A stretch of DNA of 64,000 nt, taken from NCBI RefSeq assembly GCF_000013085.1, contig NC_007643.1, positions 3,357,501 to 3,421,500 on the forward strand, in the 5' to 3' direction. This DNA is from Rhodospirillum rubrum ATCC 11170 (GTDB lineage: Bacteria > Pseudomonadota > Alphaproteobacteria > Rhodospirillales > Rhodospirillaceae). The translations under genes were made by a program, and so were the position numbers. A model generated the notes under the pieces. That model was not told the origin of the DNA. It saw only the letters and a list, made by a program, of their open reading frames with translations, and did no database searches. Within the stretch, counting starts at the first letter, position 1. Each line of letters opens with the position of its first letter. Positions 25,606-34,583 of the stretch are shown here, one piece after another.

Positions 25606-26967
25606 TTACCGAAGAACGGCGGACTCCTTCGTCAGGGGCGGCAGGGGATGAAAACGCACCGGCGCCCCCAAGGGACGCCCCTGAAGGGCGCCGTCGCGCA
25701 TGACGATGGCCCCGCGAATGATGGTCATCACCGGCCAGCCGCGCACGCTCAGCCCATGAAACGGTGTCCAGCCGCATTTGCTGGCGATCCATTCGTTGGT
25801 GATGGTGCGTTCGGCGTTCATATCGACCACGGTGAAATCGGCGTCATAGCCCGCCGCGATCCGCCCCTTGCCGGCGATGTCATAAACCCGGGCGGGTCCG
25901 GCGCTGGTCAGATCGACGAAGCGTTCCAGGCTCAGCTTGCCGGTGTTGACATGATCAAGCATCACCGGAACCAGGGTCTGCACTCCGGGCATGCCCGAGG
26001 GGCTTTTGGGATAGGGAAGGGATTTCTCCTTCAGGGTATGGGGCGCGTGATCGGAGCCGATGATATCAACGACGCCTTGCTCCAGGGCCCGCCATAGGGC
26101 TTCGCGGTGGCGAGCCTCGCGAATCGGCGGGTTCATCTGGGCGAAGGTCCCCAGCCCCTCGTAGCAATCGGGGGCGGCAAGGGTCAGATGCTGGGGGGTC
26201 ACCTCGACGCTGGCGATGTCGCGGTTGTCTTGCAACAGGGCCATTTCTTCGGCGGTGGTCACATGCAGCACATGCACCTTGCGTCCGGCCTGGCGGGCCA
26301 AGGCCAGCAGGCGCCGCGTCGCCGCCAGGGCGGTTTCCACGTCGCGCCATTCGGGATGAAGCGCCACCGAAGCCCCATCGGCCACCAGGGCCTTGCGCTC
26401 CTTCAAGCGGGCCTCGTCCTCGCAATGGACGGCGACCCGGCGGAAGCCGCCGGCCAGGACCCGGGCGATCGCCTCGTCCTGATCGACCAGCAGCGAGCCG
26501 GTCGACGATCCCATGAAGATCTTGACCCCGGCGCAACCATCCCGGCGTTCCCAGCCGCCAAGGGCTGCGGCGTTAGCCGCGCTCGCCCCCAGGAAAAAGG
26601 CGTGATCGCACCATGTGCGGCCCTGGGCCCGGGTCAGCTTTTCCTCGAGGGCCTCGGGGCTGTCGGTGGCCGGTGCGGTGTTGGGCATCTCGAAGACGCC
26701 GGTCACCCCGCCCAGAACGGCGGCCCGCGTGCCGCTTTCCAGATCCTCCTTGTGCTCTAGACCGGGCTCGCGGAAATGCACCTGGGTATCGATGACCCCG
26801 GGAAGCACGTGCAAGCCGGCGCAATCGATGGTCTGGCGCGCCGATCCGGCATCGAGGAAACCGACGCGCACCACCTTGCCGCCACACACGGCGATATCGG
26901 CGCGCATGGTACGGCCGGGCAGAACGGCGGTGCCGCCCTTGAGGATCAGATCATAGGACTGGGCCAC
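25606..26967 (-). CDS. pyrC: Dihydroorotase (type I, PyrC)
   Basis: About 453 residues. Catalyses ring closure of carbamoyl-aspartate to dihydroorotate, third step of pyrimidine synthesis, as a zinc amidohydrolase. Visible: DTQVHFREPG (HxR metal motif), the GGVTGVFEMPNT box, KIFMGSSTG with the carbamylated-Lys position, VHCEDE, LHVTT, and IIGSDHAPHT with the catalytic Asp. I chose the GTG at 26967 (GGAGAG about 8 bases upstream); a GTG at 26982 would add five residues. Often found next to pyrB, which is not in this window. Here it sits between a hybrid kinase and asnB. Confidence 0.95.
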   Translation of the reverse strand: MAQSYDLILKGGTAVLPGRTMRADIAVCGGKVVRVGFLDAGSARQTIDCAGLHVLPGVIDTQVHFREPGLEHKEDLESGTRAAVLGGVTGVFEMPNTAPATDSPEALEEKLTRAQGRTWCDHAFFLGASAANAAALGGWERRDGCAGVKIFMGSSTGSLLVDQDEAIARVLAGGFRRVAVHCEDEARLKERKALVADGASVALHPEWRDVETALAATRRLLALARQAGRKVHVLHVTTAEEMALLQDNRDIASVEVTPQHLTLAAPDCYEGLGTFAQMNPPIREARHREALWRALEQGVVDIIGSDHAPHTLKEKSLPYPKSPSGMPGVQTLVPVMLDHVNTGKLSLERFVDLTSAGPARVYDIAGKGRIAAGYDADFTVVDMNAERTITNEWIASKCGWTPFHGLSVRGWPVMTIIRGAIVMRDGALQGRPLGAPVRFHPLPPLTKESAVLR

Positions 26968-27069
26968 GTCTCGTCTCTCCACAGATAGCGTCTTCGGTTC
27001 GAAAAAGGCGTCGCGCTCTTGGTCTTTTTCTTCAAAGGAGGGATGCCAAAGATCTCCCCGCCGGCCGCC

Positions 27070-28830
27070 TCAGGCGGCGGTGGACAGGCAGTGGAACACA
27101 TCGCCCTCGGGCGCCAGCCCGACGATATGGCGGCGGTGCCACAGCGCATAGTAAAGCAAGATCCAGGCGGCGAGCGCCGTCTCCTTGCGCGGATGGGTGA
27201 ACAGGGCGCGCACGGCCTCGCCGTGGCACCGCGCCGCCACCGCCGGCGAGGCGGCGACCAGCGGCCCCAGGCGATCGCCATGGCGGCTCATCCATTCGCC
27301 GACCGGCACGCTGAAGCCGCGTTTGGGGGCGAAGGGCCGGGCCTCGGGCAGGGTGCGTTCCAGCCAGGAGCGCAAGATCCATTTGCCCATGCCGTCGCGC
27401 ACTTTCAATCCATCGGCCAGCGGCAGACAGAAGCGGGCGACATCGACATCGACGAAGGGCACCCGCCCCTCCAGGCCATGGGCCATCAAGCAGCGGTCAA
27501 GCTTGTTGAGCAGGTCGTGGGGCAGCCAATCGGCGCAATCAACGCGCTGGGCGCGGATCAGCCGGCTTCCGCCCTGGGCCCGGGCCTCGACCTCGGCCCG
27601 GGCGATGCCGGCGCGCCAGTTTCGTCCACCGCCGCCGCGCAGCAGCCCCAGGCCATCAAGCAGGCCCTTGCGGCGCAAGGGACGGGCCAGCGGCCAGGGG
27701 CGCATGGCGCTACGATAGCGGCCATAGCCGCCCAGCAGTTCGTCGCCACCCTCGCCGCACAGCACGACCTTGACCGATTTCGCCGCCTCGCGGGCGAGCA
27801 GCCAGGTTGGGACGATGGCGTAATCGGCCACCGGATCATCGACGGCGGCGGCGATCGCCGGCAGATGCTCCAGGAAATCGCCCTCGCTGACCGCCACCTC
27901 CACATGCCGGGCGCCAACCGCCCTGGTCGCCGCCCGGGCATCGGCCCGCTCGTCGGCGACCTCGGTGCCGGGAAAGCCGGCGGTGAAGGCCAGCACCGGG
28001 CGTTCGTTGAGCCGGGCCATCATCGCCAGCACCGACGATGAATCGATGCCGCCCGACAGGAACAGCCCATAGGGCACGTCGGCGCGCTGATGAAGATCAA
28101 GGCTGTCTTCAAGCACATGGTCCAGCAGGGCCAAAGGATCGGCCGGGCTGACCCGCTCGCGGACGGCGGGCAGCGCCGGGCGCCGGTGGCGCTCGACCAA
28201 TTGGGCGTCTTCGAAGACCAGGGTTTCCCCGGGCAAAACCCGGCGGATCCCCTGGAAGATCGTCCGCGCCCCGCAGGTGAACTGCAGCTGCAAAAGCTCG
28301 TCGACGGCGGCGGCGTCTTCCCGGGCGGGCAGCAGACCGGCGCCGATCAGCGCCTGGGGCTCGCTGGCGAAGGCCACGCCATCGTTGGTTTCCACGTAAT
28401 AAAGCGGCTTGATGCCAAAGGGATCGCGGCACAGCACCAGCCGGCGGCGCGGCGGATCCCACAGGGCGATGGCATACATGCCGCGCAGCACATCGAACCC
28501 GGCCAGCCCGCGACGGGCGTAAAGGTGCAAGGGCGGTTCGCAGTCCGAGCGGGTCAGGAACACCCCCTCGCCCAATTCGGCGCGCAGTTCGCGGTAGTTA
28601 TAGACCTCGCCATTGGCCACCAGCACCAGTCCGTCGGGGCCATGCAGCGGCTGATCGCCGGTCAACAGATCGATGATCGCCAGCCGGGCCTGAACCAGCA
28701 GCACACCGGGCGCCTCGAACACCCCTTTGCCATCGGGCCCGCGATGGGCCAGCTTTTGCGCGAATCGGTCGGCCAGTCCTTCGGGCACGCTCCGCCCGAG
28801 TTTGGTCACCATGCCCGCTATGCCACACAT
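27070..28830 (-). CDS. asnB: Asparagine synthase, glutamine-hydrolysing (AsnB type)
   Basis: 586 residues. Starts MCGIAGM, where Cys2 becomes the N-terminal nucleophile of the glutaminase domain after Met removal; VANGEVYNYRELR is part of that domain. The synthetase domain has the PP-loop SGGIDSSSVL and CGEGGDELLGGYGRY. It amidates aspartate using glutamine and ATP. Its position directly after two glycosyltransferase genes (21-base gap) matches AsnB-like enzymes in polysaccharide or glycan gene clusters, where they may amidate a sugar acid instead. Both roles are plausible from sequence. Confidence 0.92.
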   Translation of the reverse strand: MCGIAGMVTKLGRSVPEGLADRFAQKLAHRGPDGKGVFEAPGVLLVQARLAIIDLLTGDQPLHGPDGLVLVANGEVYNYRELRAELGEGVFLTRSDCEPPLHLYARRGLAGFDVLRGMYAIALWDPPRRRLVLCRDPFGIKPLYYVETNDGVAFASEPQALIGAGLLPAREDAAAVDELLQLQFTCGARTIFQGIRRVLPGETLVFEDAQLVERHRRPALPAVRERVSPADPLALLDHVLEDSLDLHQRADVPYGLFLSGGIDSSSVLAMMARLNERPVLAFTAGFPGTEVADERADARAATRAVGARHVEVAVSEGDFLEHLPAIAAAVDDPVADYAIVPTWLLAREAAKSVKVVLCGEGGDELLGGYGRYRSAMRPWPLARPLRRKGLLDGLGLLRGGGGRNWRAGIARAEVEARAQGGSRLIRAQRVDCADWLPHDLLNKLDRCLMAHGLEGRVPFVDVDVARFCLPLADGLKVRDGMGKWILRSWLERTLPEARPFAPKRGFSVPVGEWMSRHGDRLGPLVAASPAVAARCHGEAVRALFTHPRKETALAAWILLYYALWHRRHIVGLAPEGDVFHCLSTAA

Positions 28831-28851
28831 GCCGCGCCGGTCCCCGTCCGC

Positions 28852-29907
28852 TCACCCACGGTCGACGGCGCCGGAGCGCTCGGCGACGATGGTTTCAAAA
28901 AAACTCCGGTAGCTCGCCACCACCTTCTCCTCGGTATAGGCCGCGAGATAGCTGTCCCAGCCCGCCCGCGCCATCGCCTCGCCCAGGCCCGGTTCGCCAA
29001 AGGCCTGACGGATCGCCCCGGCCATCGCCCGGTGATCGTCGATCGGCACCAGCAGGCCGTTGTGTCCCGAGGTGATCAGCCGGGCCGGACCATCGGTGCG
29101 CGTCGACACCATCGGCGTGCGCTGGGCCCAGGCTTCCAGAACCACATTGCCCAGCGGCTCGTGACGCGAGGGGAAAACCACCAGATCGGCGGCGGCGTAC
29201 AGGGCCGGGGTATCGTCGCGCCAGCCGAGGAAGCGCACCCGGGGCTTGACGCCGAGATCCTGGGCCAGGGTTTCCAGCGAGGCGCGCAAGGGCCCTTCGC
29301 CCGCCAGCCACAGATAGACATCGGGAACCAGGGCCAGGGCGCGCAACAGCACGTCAAAGGCCTTGTTCTCGTGCAGCCGGCCCAAAGCCAGCACCAGGGG
29401 GGCGTTTTCCGGGGTGTAAAGCAGCTTGCGCGCGGTCGGCGCCATATGCTGCTGGGGCACGAAATTGGGCAGATGGACGGCGCGTTCGGCGGGAAAGCCC
29501 TGCTTGATCACATAATCGCGGATGTCTTCGGTGTTGCAGACCAACCAGTCGCAGCCGCGATAGTACTTCAGATCGTAATAGCCGCCGAGCCGGGCGCAGA
29601 ACACGTGATTGCCCGGACGGACGAAGCGGGTGGCGCGGTTCATCCAGCTTAGGACCACGGCGGGCTGGAAGCGGGCGATCTCCTGGCGCAGCGCCCGGCC
29701 GGTCTTGAAGTCGAAGCGCCCGCCAAAGGGCAGCAGCACCGGGCGCAACCCGGCCTCGCGCATCCGCGCCAAGCGGACGCTGGCCTCGCGCATCACCACG
29801 TGCTGGTGCAGACCGGCGCGGTGCAAGGCGATGCACAGGCGTTCGAAGAACAGCTCGGCGCCCCCCTGTTCGGCACCGGCCATGACTTGAAGAATGCGCA
29901 AACCCAT
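28852..29907 (-). CDS. Glycosyltransferase family 4
   Basis: 351 residues, GT-B fold. N-terminal MGLRILQVMAGAEQGGAELFFERL carries the acceptor-side GGAE motif typical of GT4. The donor half shows LALGRLHENKAFDVLLRAL, then ADLVVFPSRHEPLGNVVLEAWAQRTPMVS (EX7E motif) and NGLLVPIDD. Start ATG 29907. It lies between another glycosyltransferase and asnB on the same strand, so these three genes probably build or decorate one surface glycan or glycolipid. Confidence 0.92.
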   Translation of the reverse strand: MGLRILQVMAGAEQGGAELFFERLCIALHRAGLHQHVVMREASVRLARMREAGLRPVLLPFGGRFDFKTGRALRQEIARFQPAVVLSWMNRATRFVRPGNHVFCARLGGYYDLKYYRGCDWLVCNTEDIRDYVIKQGFPAERAVHLPNFVPQQHMAPTARKLLYTPENAPLVLALGRLHENKAFDVLLRALALVPDVYLWLAGEGPLRASLETLAQDLGVKPRVRFLGWRDDTPALYAAADLVVFPSRHEPLGNVVLEAWAQRTPMVSTRTDGPARLITSGHNGLLVPIDDHRAMAGAIRQAFGEPGLGEAMARAGWDSYLAAYTEEKVVASYRSFFETIVAERSGAVDRG

Positions 29908-29979
29908 GGGGACTCCGATAAATCACCGGGAAGAAAAGGAAAATCAGGCGACCCGGCAGGGGGCGCCGGAGGAGAAAAC

Positions 29980-31035
29980 TCAGGCGGTTAAAATACGGTC
30001 GATATCAAGGGCCACGGCTTCCCAGGGGCGCAGCCGCCCCGGGTCGGCGGCGGCGGCCGACAGACTGCGCCGCACCGCCGGTTCAACTAGGATCTGCACG
30101 GCGACATTGGCGAAGGCCGCCCCGTCGGGGACCAGATAGCCCGTCTCGCCGTTGACCAGCCGCTCGCTGGTGGCGCCCAGGGCGCGGGCCACGGCGGGAA
30201 GGCCGCAGGCCTGCGACTCAGCCAGGGTCCAGCAGGTCATGTCATCGACATGACCGGGGTAAAGATGAAGGGTGGCGGCGCGATAAACCGCCGCCATCGC
30301 CGTTTCGCCCAAGGGCGCGCGAACCTCGACGCCGCGCCCGGCCAGCCCGCGCACGCGGTCGGTCAGCCGGGACAGGGCGCCGGGCATGACCTCGCCGCCC
30401 AGCGCCCGGTGGAGCAGCGCCGAATAGACATGCAGCCGGGCGGCGGGCACCTCGCGGACGATCACGTCCTCCCACAGGTCGAGCAGCCAATCCAGGCCAT
30501 GCAACGGATGGGTGGTGACCACGGCGACCGGCGGATCACTGGGCCCCTGGCCGATCCGCGGCCGGAAAGCGCCCGAAACGCCGGGCGCGATCACCGTCGA
30601 ATGCCCGGGCAACAGGGGAGCGGCGGTGCGCTGGGTCAGGCCGAGATAGGCGGTCAGCGGCTGATGGCGTTCGATCGGATCGCGGGCCAGCGGCCAAGCC
30701 AACGGACCGGGCGCGGCGAAGGGCAGCAGAATGCGCCGCACCGCCGGCCCCTCGGCCAGATCAAGCAGGGCCGGCTGATCGATGGCGATCAGCGCCTCGA
30801 CATCCTCCAGGCGCGCGCCCTCTTTGCCACCCTGCCAGCCGACCGGCAGCGGCCGCCAGGACACCCCGGCCACCTCGACCGCCTGGGCGCAGGAATTATG
30901 GACGCTGACGCGATGGCCACGCCCGGCCAGGGCGGCGGCCAGACCGCAGACCGCCCGGGCCGCGCCGTCCAAAGGGCGCGCTTCGGGCGAGGTCCCGTCA
31001 AAGGCGGGACCGGCGTCGGCGATGGCGATCTTCAT
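29980..31035 (-). CDS. Glycosyltransferase, GT4-like
   Basis: 351 residues starting MKIAIADAGPAFDGTSPEARPLDG, the acceptor half of a GT-B enzyme with a Gly-rich loop (PLDGAARAVCGLAAAL). The C-terminal half keeps AATLHLYPGHVDDMTCWTLAESQACGLPAVARALG and ERLVNGETGYLVPDG, the donor-side motif with E of the EX7E type. The mid-section GKL-like motif is weak, so this is a divergent member. The first gene of the leftward glycosyltransferase-asnB group, divergent from ygfZ across a 178-base gap. Confidence 0.82.
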   Translation of the reverse strand: MKIAIADAGPAFDGTSPEARPLDGAARAVCGLAAALAGRGHRVSVHNSCAQAVEVAGVSWRPLPVGWQGGKEGARLEDVEALIAIDQPALLDLAEGPAVRRILLPFAAPGPLAWPLARDPIERHQPLTAYLGLTQRTAAPLLPGHSTVIAPGVSGAFRPRIGQGPSDPPVAVVTTHPLHGLDWLLDLWEDVIVREVPAARLHVYSALLHRALGGEVMPGALSRLTDRVRGLAGRGVEVRAPLGETAMAAVYRAATLHLYPGHVDDMTCWTLAESQACGLPAVARALGATSERLVNGETGYLVPDGAAFANVAVQILVEPAVRRSLSAAAADPGRLRPWEAVALDIDRILTA

Positions 31036-31213
31036 GGCGGCTCCAAAACGGCGGGCATCGCGGGCAGGAAAAAGGGATGATAAAGTCCCGGCGGTGGTTC
31101 TGACCTTATACCCCCCCACCCCCCGGCTTGCCAACGCCGCCGCCGCACCATACCTGCGAAGGGGTGTGTGGTGATACCCACCGCGTCCCGCCCATCCCTG
31201 CCGGAGTGTCCCG

Positions 31214-32152
31214 ATGACCCCTGCCGACCCTTCCGCCGTCAGCCCGCCGGTGCTGTGCCCCCGCCCCGATCGCGGCGTTCTCGGCCTAAGCGGCGCGGAC
31301 CGCGTGAGCTTCCTTCAGGGGTTGGTCTCCAATGACGTGACCCGGGCCGGACCGGAACAGGCGTTATGGGCGGCATTCCTCACCCCCCAGGGCAAATATC
31401 TCCATGATTTCTTCGTCGTTTCCGTTGGCGAGGGGGAAAGCGCCCGCTTGCTGCTGGTCGGCGAGGCGGCCCGCCTGGAAGACCTGCGCGCCCGCCTGTC
31501 GCGCTACCGCCTGCGCTCGAAGGTCACCCTCGATCTTGCCGGCGGTTGGACGGTGGCGGTGATCCCCGGCCGCAACGCGGCGGCCAGCCTGGGTTTACCC
31601 GATCGGCCGGGGGCGATGCGCGCCCTTGATGGCGGCGGCCTCGCCTTCGTCGATCCCCGGCTGAGCGCGGCGGGCGTTCACCTGCTGCTGCCCGAAGCGG
31701 CCGCCAAGCCGCCTTTGCCCCTCGGCGAGGAAAGCCTGTGGCAGGCCCATCGCTTAGCCCTGGGCCTGCCCGAGGGCAGCGACGACCTTGAGCCCGAAAA
31801 GGCCCTGCTTCTGGAAAACGGCTTCGAGGAACTGGGCGGCGTGGACTTCAAGAAGGGCTGTTACATGGGCCAGGAACTGACGGCGCGGACCAAATACCGC
31901 GGCCTCGTCAAAAAACGCCTGATCCCCGTCGCCATCGACGGCCCCCTGCCCGCCCCGGGCAGCGCGCTGCGCACCGGGGAAGGCCTGGACGCCGGAGAGA
32001 TGCGCTCGGGTCTGGTGCGCGCCGATGGCCAGACCCTCGGCCTCGCCCTGCTCCGCCTCGCCCGCCTCGGCGGCCCGATCCTCGCCGAGGATGGCGGCGC
32101 CACCCTGACACCGTCGATCCCGTCGTGGATGATCATCCCAACGGCGGAGTGA
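31214..32152 (+). CDS. ygfZ: Folate-binding YgfZ/IBA57-like protein (Fe-S cluster assembly)
   Basis: 312 residues of the GcvT-like folate-binding fold. The signature KGCYMGQELTART with conserved Cys216 is intact; LQGLVSNDVT and TPQGKYLHDFFV near the N-terminus are also family features. YgfZ/IBA57 helps assemble or repair 4Fe-4S clusters in enzymes such as MiaB and lipoate synthase, using tetrahydrofolate. Start ATG at 31214. It is divergent from the glycosyltransferase group and, with a convergent hairpin further on, appears to stand alone. Confidence 0.93.
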   Translation: MTPADPSAVSPPVLCPRPDRGVLGLSGADRVSFLQGLVSNDVTRAGPEQALWAAFLTPQGKYLHDFFVVSVGEGESARLLLVGEAARLEDLRARLSRYRLRSKVTLDLAGGWTVAVIPGRNAAASLGLPDRPGAMRALDGGGLAFVDPRLSAAGVHLLLPEAAAKPPLPLGEESLWQAHRLALGLPEGSDDLEPEKALLLENGFEELGGVDFKKGCYMGQELTARTKYRGLVKKRLIPVAIDGPLPAPGSALRTGEGLDAGEMRSGLVRADGQTLGLALLRLARLGGPILAEDGGATLTPSIPSWMIIPTAE

Positions 32153-32233
32153 TCGAGCATTCCACTTTCCCGCGATAACAACCATTGGTGAATTTCATTT
32201 GCCTCCATTGCGGCAATGCCGCATCGTCGCCCT

Positions 32234-32323
32234 ATGATCACCAAGCCAATCACCATCGTGGAACTGAGCGCCTTCACCCGTCGGGCGGAAAAACTCCTAT
32301 CAGCGGAAAGGCAGGAACCATGA
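32234..32323 (+). pseudogene. N-terminal fragment of a RelE/HigB-type toxin
   Basis: 29 codons reading MITKPITIVELSAFTRRAEK and on to LLSAERQEP, then a stop overlapping the antitoxin start as ATGA. The IVELSAFTRRAEKLLS pattern matches the N-terminus of RelE/ParE-family toxins, which are normally about 100 residues, so about 70% is missing. The retained ATGA coupling suggests an internal deletion that joined the toxin start to the junction with the antitoxin. Confidence 0.65.
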
Positions 32324-32622
32324 GCAAGATGGGCGATGACCTGATAGAGGCGATGGCCGAGGCCGTGGCCTACATGGACGGCAAGACAAAGGGCTTGGTG
32401 ACGCACGAGGTCCTGGTTCCCGATGATGTGGACGTGGCGGCGATCCGCAAGGGACTGGGCCTTACCCGCAGCGCCTTCTGCCGCCGCTTCGGCCTCGACA
32501 TCCGCGCGGTGCAGGAATGGGAGCAGAAGCGACGGCGCCCGGATCGGGCGGCACGCGCCTTGATGCTGGTCATCAAGCATAACCCGCAAGCGGTTGAAGC
32601 CGCCTTGCACGACGCCGCCTGA
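32320..32622 (+). CDS. XRE/HigA-type antitoxin-like regulator (orphan)
   Basis: 100 residues starting MSKMGDDLIEAMAEAVAYMDG. The C-terminal half is a helix-turn-helix: VDVAAIRKGLGLTRSAFCRRFGLDIRAVQEWEQKRRRPD, with the usual recognition helix and the RxPD turn of HigA/NadS-type antitoxins. These bind their own operator and neutralise a RelE/HigB toxin. The toxin upstream is only a fragment, so this protein is an orphan that may still repress or act against other toxins. An open frame beginning at 32185 covers the toxin fragment in another frame and is not used. Confidence 0.85.
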   Translation: MSKMGDDLIEAMAEAVAYMDGKTKGLVTHEVLVPDDVDVAAIRKGLGLTRSAFCRRFGLDIRAVQEWEQKRRRPDRAARALMLVIKHNPQAVEAALHDAA

Positions 32623-32717
32623 CGACCAGGACGCTTCCGACCGGGCGGCGACCAGAGACTGAGAGCGGGGACCGTGAAGTCTGGCCCCCATCACCGCTCT
32701 AAGGTCTTGATAGTCAA

Positions 32718-32760
32718 GAAAATCGTCGTCGCAATCTGGTTCAGATCGCTCGGGATTTGC
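32718..32760. repeat. Covarying hairpin element between convergent genes (copy 1)
   Basis: AAATCGTCGTC, then GCAATCTG-GTT-CAGATCGC (32731-32749), then CGGGATTTGC. The same layout recurs at 55711-55754 with matched changes in the stem. It lies between the antitoxin (+) and the ABC exporter (-), ending 2 bases before the latter's stop. Confidence 0.75.
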
Positions 32761-32762
32761 CC

Positions 32763-34583
32763 CTAGGCGGGCACGACCTCGGGGTCTTCGGCCGGCTCGT
32801 CGGACAGATCGGTGGCGCAGAGGTCGGCATACAAACCGCCCTCGGCCAGCAGGGCGGCGTGGGAGCCCGATTCGACGATGCGCCCGGCATCGATCACATG
32901 GATGATATCGGCGTTCATCACCGTCGACAGGCGATGGGCGACGACGATGCAGGTGCGGCCTTGGCGCAGGCGCTCGAAGGCCTGCCGGACATGGCGTTCG
33001 CTTTCGGTGTCAAGGGCGCTGGTCGCCTCGTCAAGCAGCAGGATCGGCGCGTTCTTCAGCATCGCCCGGGCGATGACCAGACGCTGGCGCTGACCACCCG
33101 ACAGCCGGGTTCCCTGCTCGCCGATCACCGTGTCATAGCCCTCGGGCAGGGCCAGAATGAAGTCGTGGGCGGCGGCGTGGCGGGCGGCGTCCTCGATCTC
33201 GGCCTGGCTGGCGCCGGGGCGGCCATAGGCGATATTGGCGCGCACGCTGTCATCGAACAGGATGATTTCCTGGGTGACCATGGCGATCGCCGCCCACAGC
33301 GAGCGGAAGGTCACCGCGCGCACGTCCTGGCCGTCGATCAACACCCGGCCGCCATCGGCGTCATAGAAACGCGGCACCAGTTGCAAGGCGGTGGATTTGC
33401 CCGCCCCCGAGCGACCGACCAGGGCGACCGTCGCCCCGGCGGGGGCGCGAAACGATAAGCCATCGAGGGCCGGCCCCTCCTGGGTGGGATAGGTCAGACG
33501 CACGTCGTCGAACACGATCTCGCCCCCCCCAACAACCAGGGCCGGGGCGTCCTTGCCCTCGCGCAGGGCCGGCGGCGTGTCGATCACCCCATACATCCGC
33601 TCCACCGCCGCCATGCCTTCCTGGGCGACGACATTGACGCCGCCGATGCGCTTGATCGGCTGATAGAGCAGGAATAACGAGGTGATGAAGGCGAAGAAGG
33701 TGCCGGGATCAAGATCGCCCGCCGTCACCCGCTGTCCGCCATAGATGACCACGGCGGCGAAGGCGAAGCCCGACAGGATTTCGACCACCATCGAAATCGC
33801 CGCGCCGATGCGTTCCGAGCGCATCAGGTGGCGATAGATGCGATCGACCGTGGCCGCCACCCGCGCCCGCTCGTGCTCGCCGGCGTTATAGACCTTGACC
33901 ACGCGGATCGCCTGGAAGACCTGAAGCAGCAGGGCGTCAAGCTGGCCCGATTGGGCCTGCATGCCGCGCGCCGCCTTGCGCACCCGCTTGCCAAGCAGGG
34001 CGATCGGCAAAACGGCGGCGGGGAACACGGTCACAGCGATCAGGGCGAGTTCGATATCAAGAAGGAACAGCGACACCACCAGACTGACCATGGTCACCGC
34101 GTCGCGGCCGACCACCATGATCCCCGAGGTGATGGTGTTCTTGAGCAAGGTCAGATCGACGGTGAAGCGGCTGACCAGGGCCGCCGTCTGCTGCTGGGCG
34201 AAGAAGGCGATATCCATGCCCTGAAGGTGATCGTAAAGCGCCTCGCGACAGCGCTGCACCACCCGCAGCCCCACCCGGTTCATCAGGGTGCGCTGGCCGT
34301 AATTGGCCAAGCCCTTGAGGACGAAAGCCACCGGAAAGGCCAGGGCGATCAGCATCAGCACGTCGCGGTCGTGGCGGGCGAACACGTCGTTGACCGCCGG
34401 CTTCATCAACCAAGCGATCGCCGAGGTCGAGGCGGCCACCGCCAGCATGCACAGCACCGCCAGGGCGATCAGCCCCCATTGCTGGGCCAGATGATCCTTG
34501 ATCAGCCGGCCGACCAGCCGCAGGGTCGATGGCCCCGCCGCCTCGGCCTCACCCGCCTCGCGCGCCGTCCGGGTCGTCATCAT
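32763..34583 (-). CDS. ABC transporter, MsbA-like lipid exporter (fused permease-ATPase)
   Basis: 606 residues: six-helix transmembrane domain (residues about 30-330) plus ATPase. Motifs are Walker A GRSGAGKST, signature LSGGQRQRLVIARA, Walker B ILLLDEATSALD, and the switch His in VVAHRLST. Length and layout match MsbA and related lipid A/lipid flippases; an exporter of another lipid-linked molecule cannot be excluded. The start overlaps the stop of the LptF gene as ATGA. Coupling to an Lpt permease supports a role in LPS export from the inner membrane. Confidence 0.88.
   Translation of the reverse strand: MMTTRTAREAGEAEAAGPSTLRLVGRLIKDHLAQQWGLIALAVLCMLAVAASTSAIAWLMKPAVNDVFARHDRDVLMLIALAFPVAFVLKGLANYGQRTLMNRVGLRVVQRCREALYDHLQGMDIAFFAQQQTAALVSRFTVDLTLLKNTITSGIMVVGRDAVTMVSLVVSLFLLDIELALIAVTVFPAAVLPIALLGKRVRKAARGMQAQSGQLDALLLQVFQAIRVVKVYNAGEHERARVAATVDRIYRHLMRSERIGAAISMVVEILSGFAFAAVVIYGGQRVTAGDLDPGTFFAFITSLFLLYQPIKRIGGVNVVAQEGMAAVERMYGVIDTPPALREGKDAPALVVGGGEIVFDDVRLTYPTQEGPALDGLSFRAPAGATVALVGRSGAGKSTALQLVPRFYDADGGRVLIDGQDVRAVTFRSLWAAIAMVTQEIILFDDSVRANIAYGRPGASQAEIEDAARHAAAHDFILALPEGYDTVIGEQGTRLSGGQRQRLVIARAMLKNAPILLLDEATSALDTESERHVRQAFERLRQGRTCIVVAHRLSTVMNADIIHVIDAGRIVESGSHAALLAEGGLYADLCATDLSDEPAEDPEVVPA

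Noticed and set aside
32185-32322. Open frame extending the antitoxin upstream to 32185
   Set aside because: It has no ribosome site, and the MSKMGDD start with GCAGGAA upstream and the ATGA overlap with the toxin fragment is better supported.
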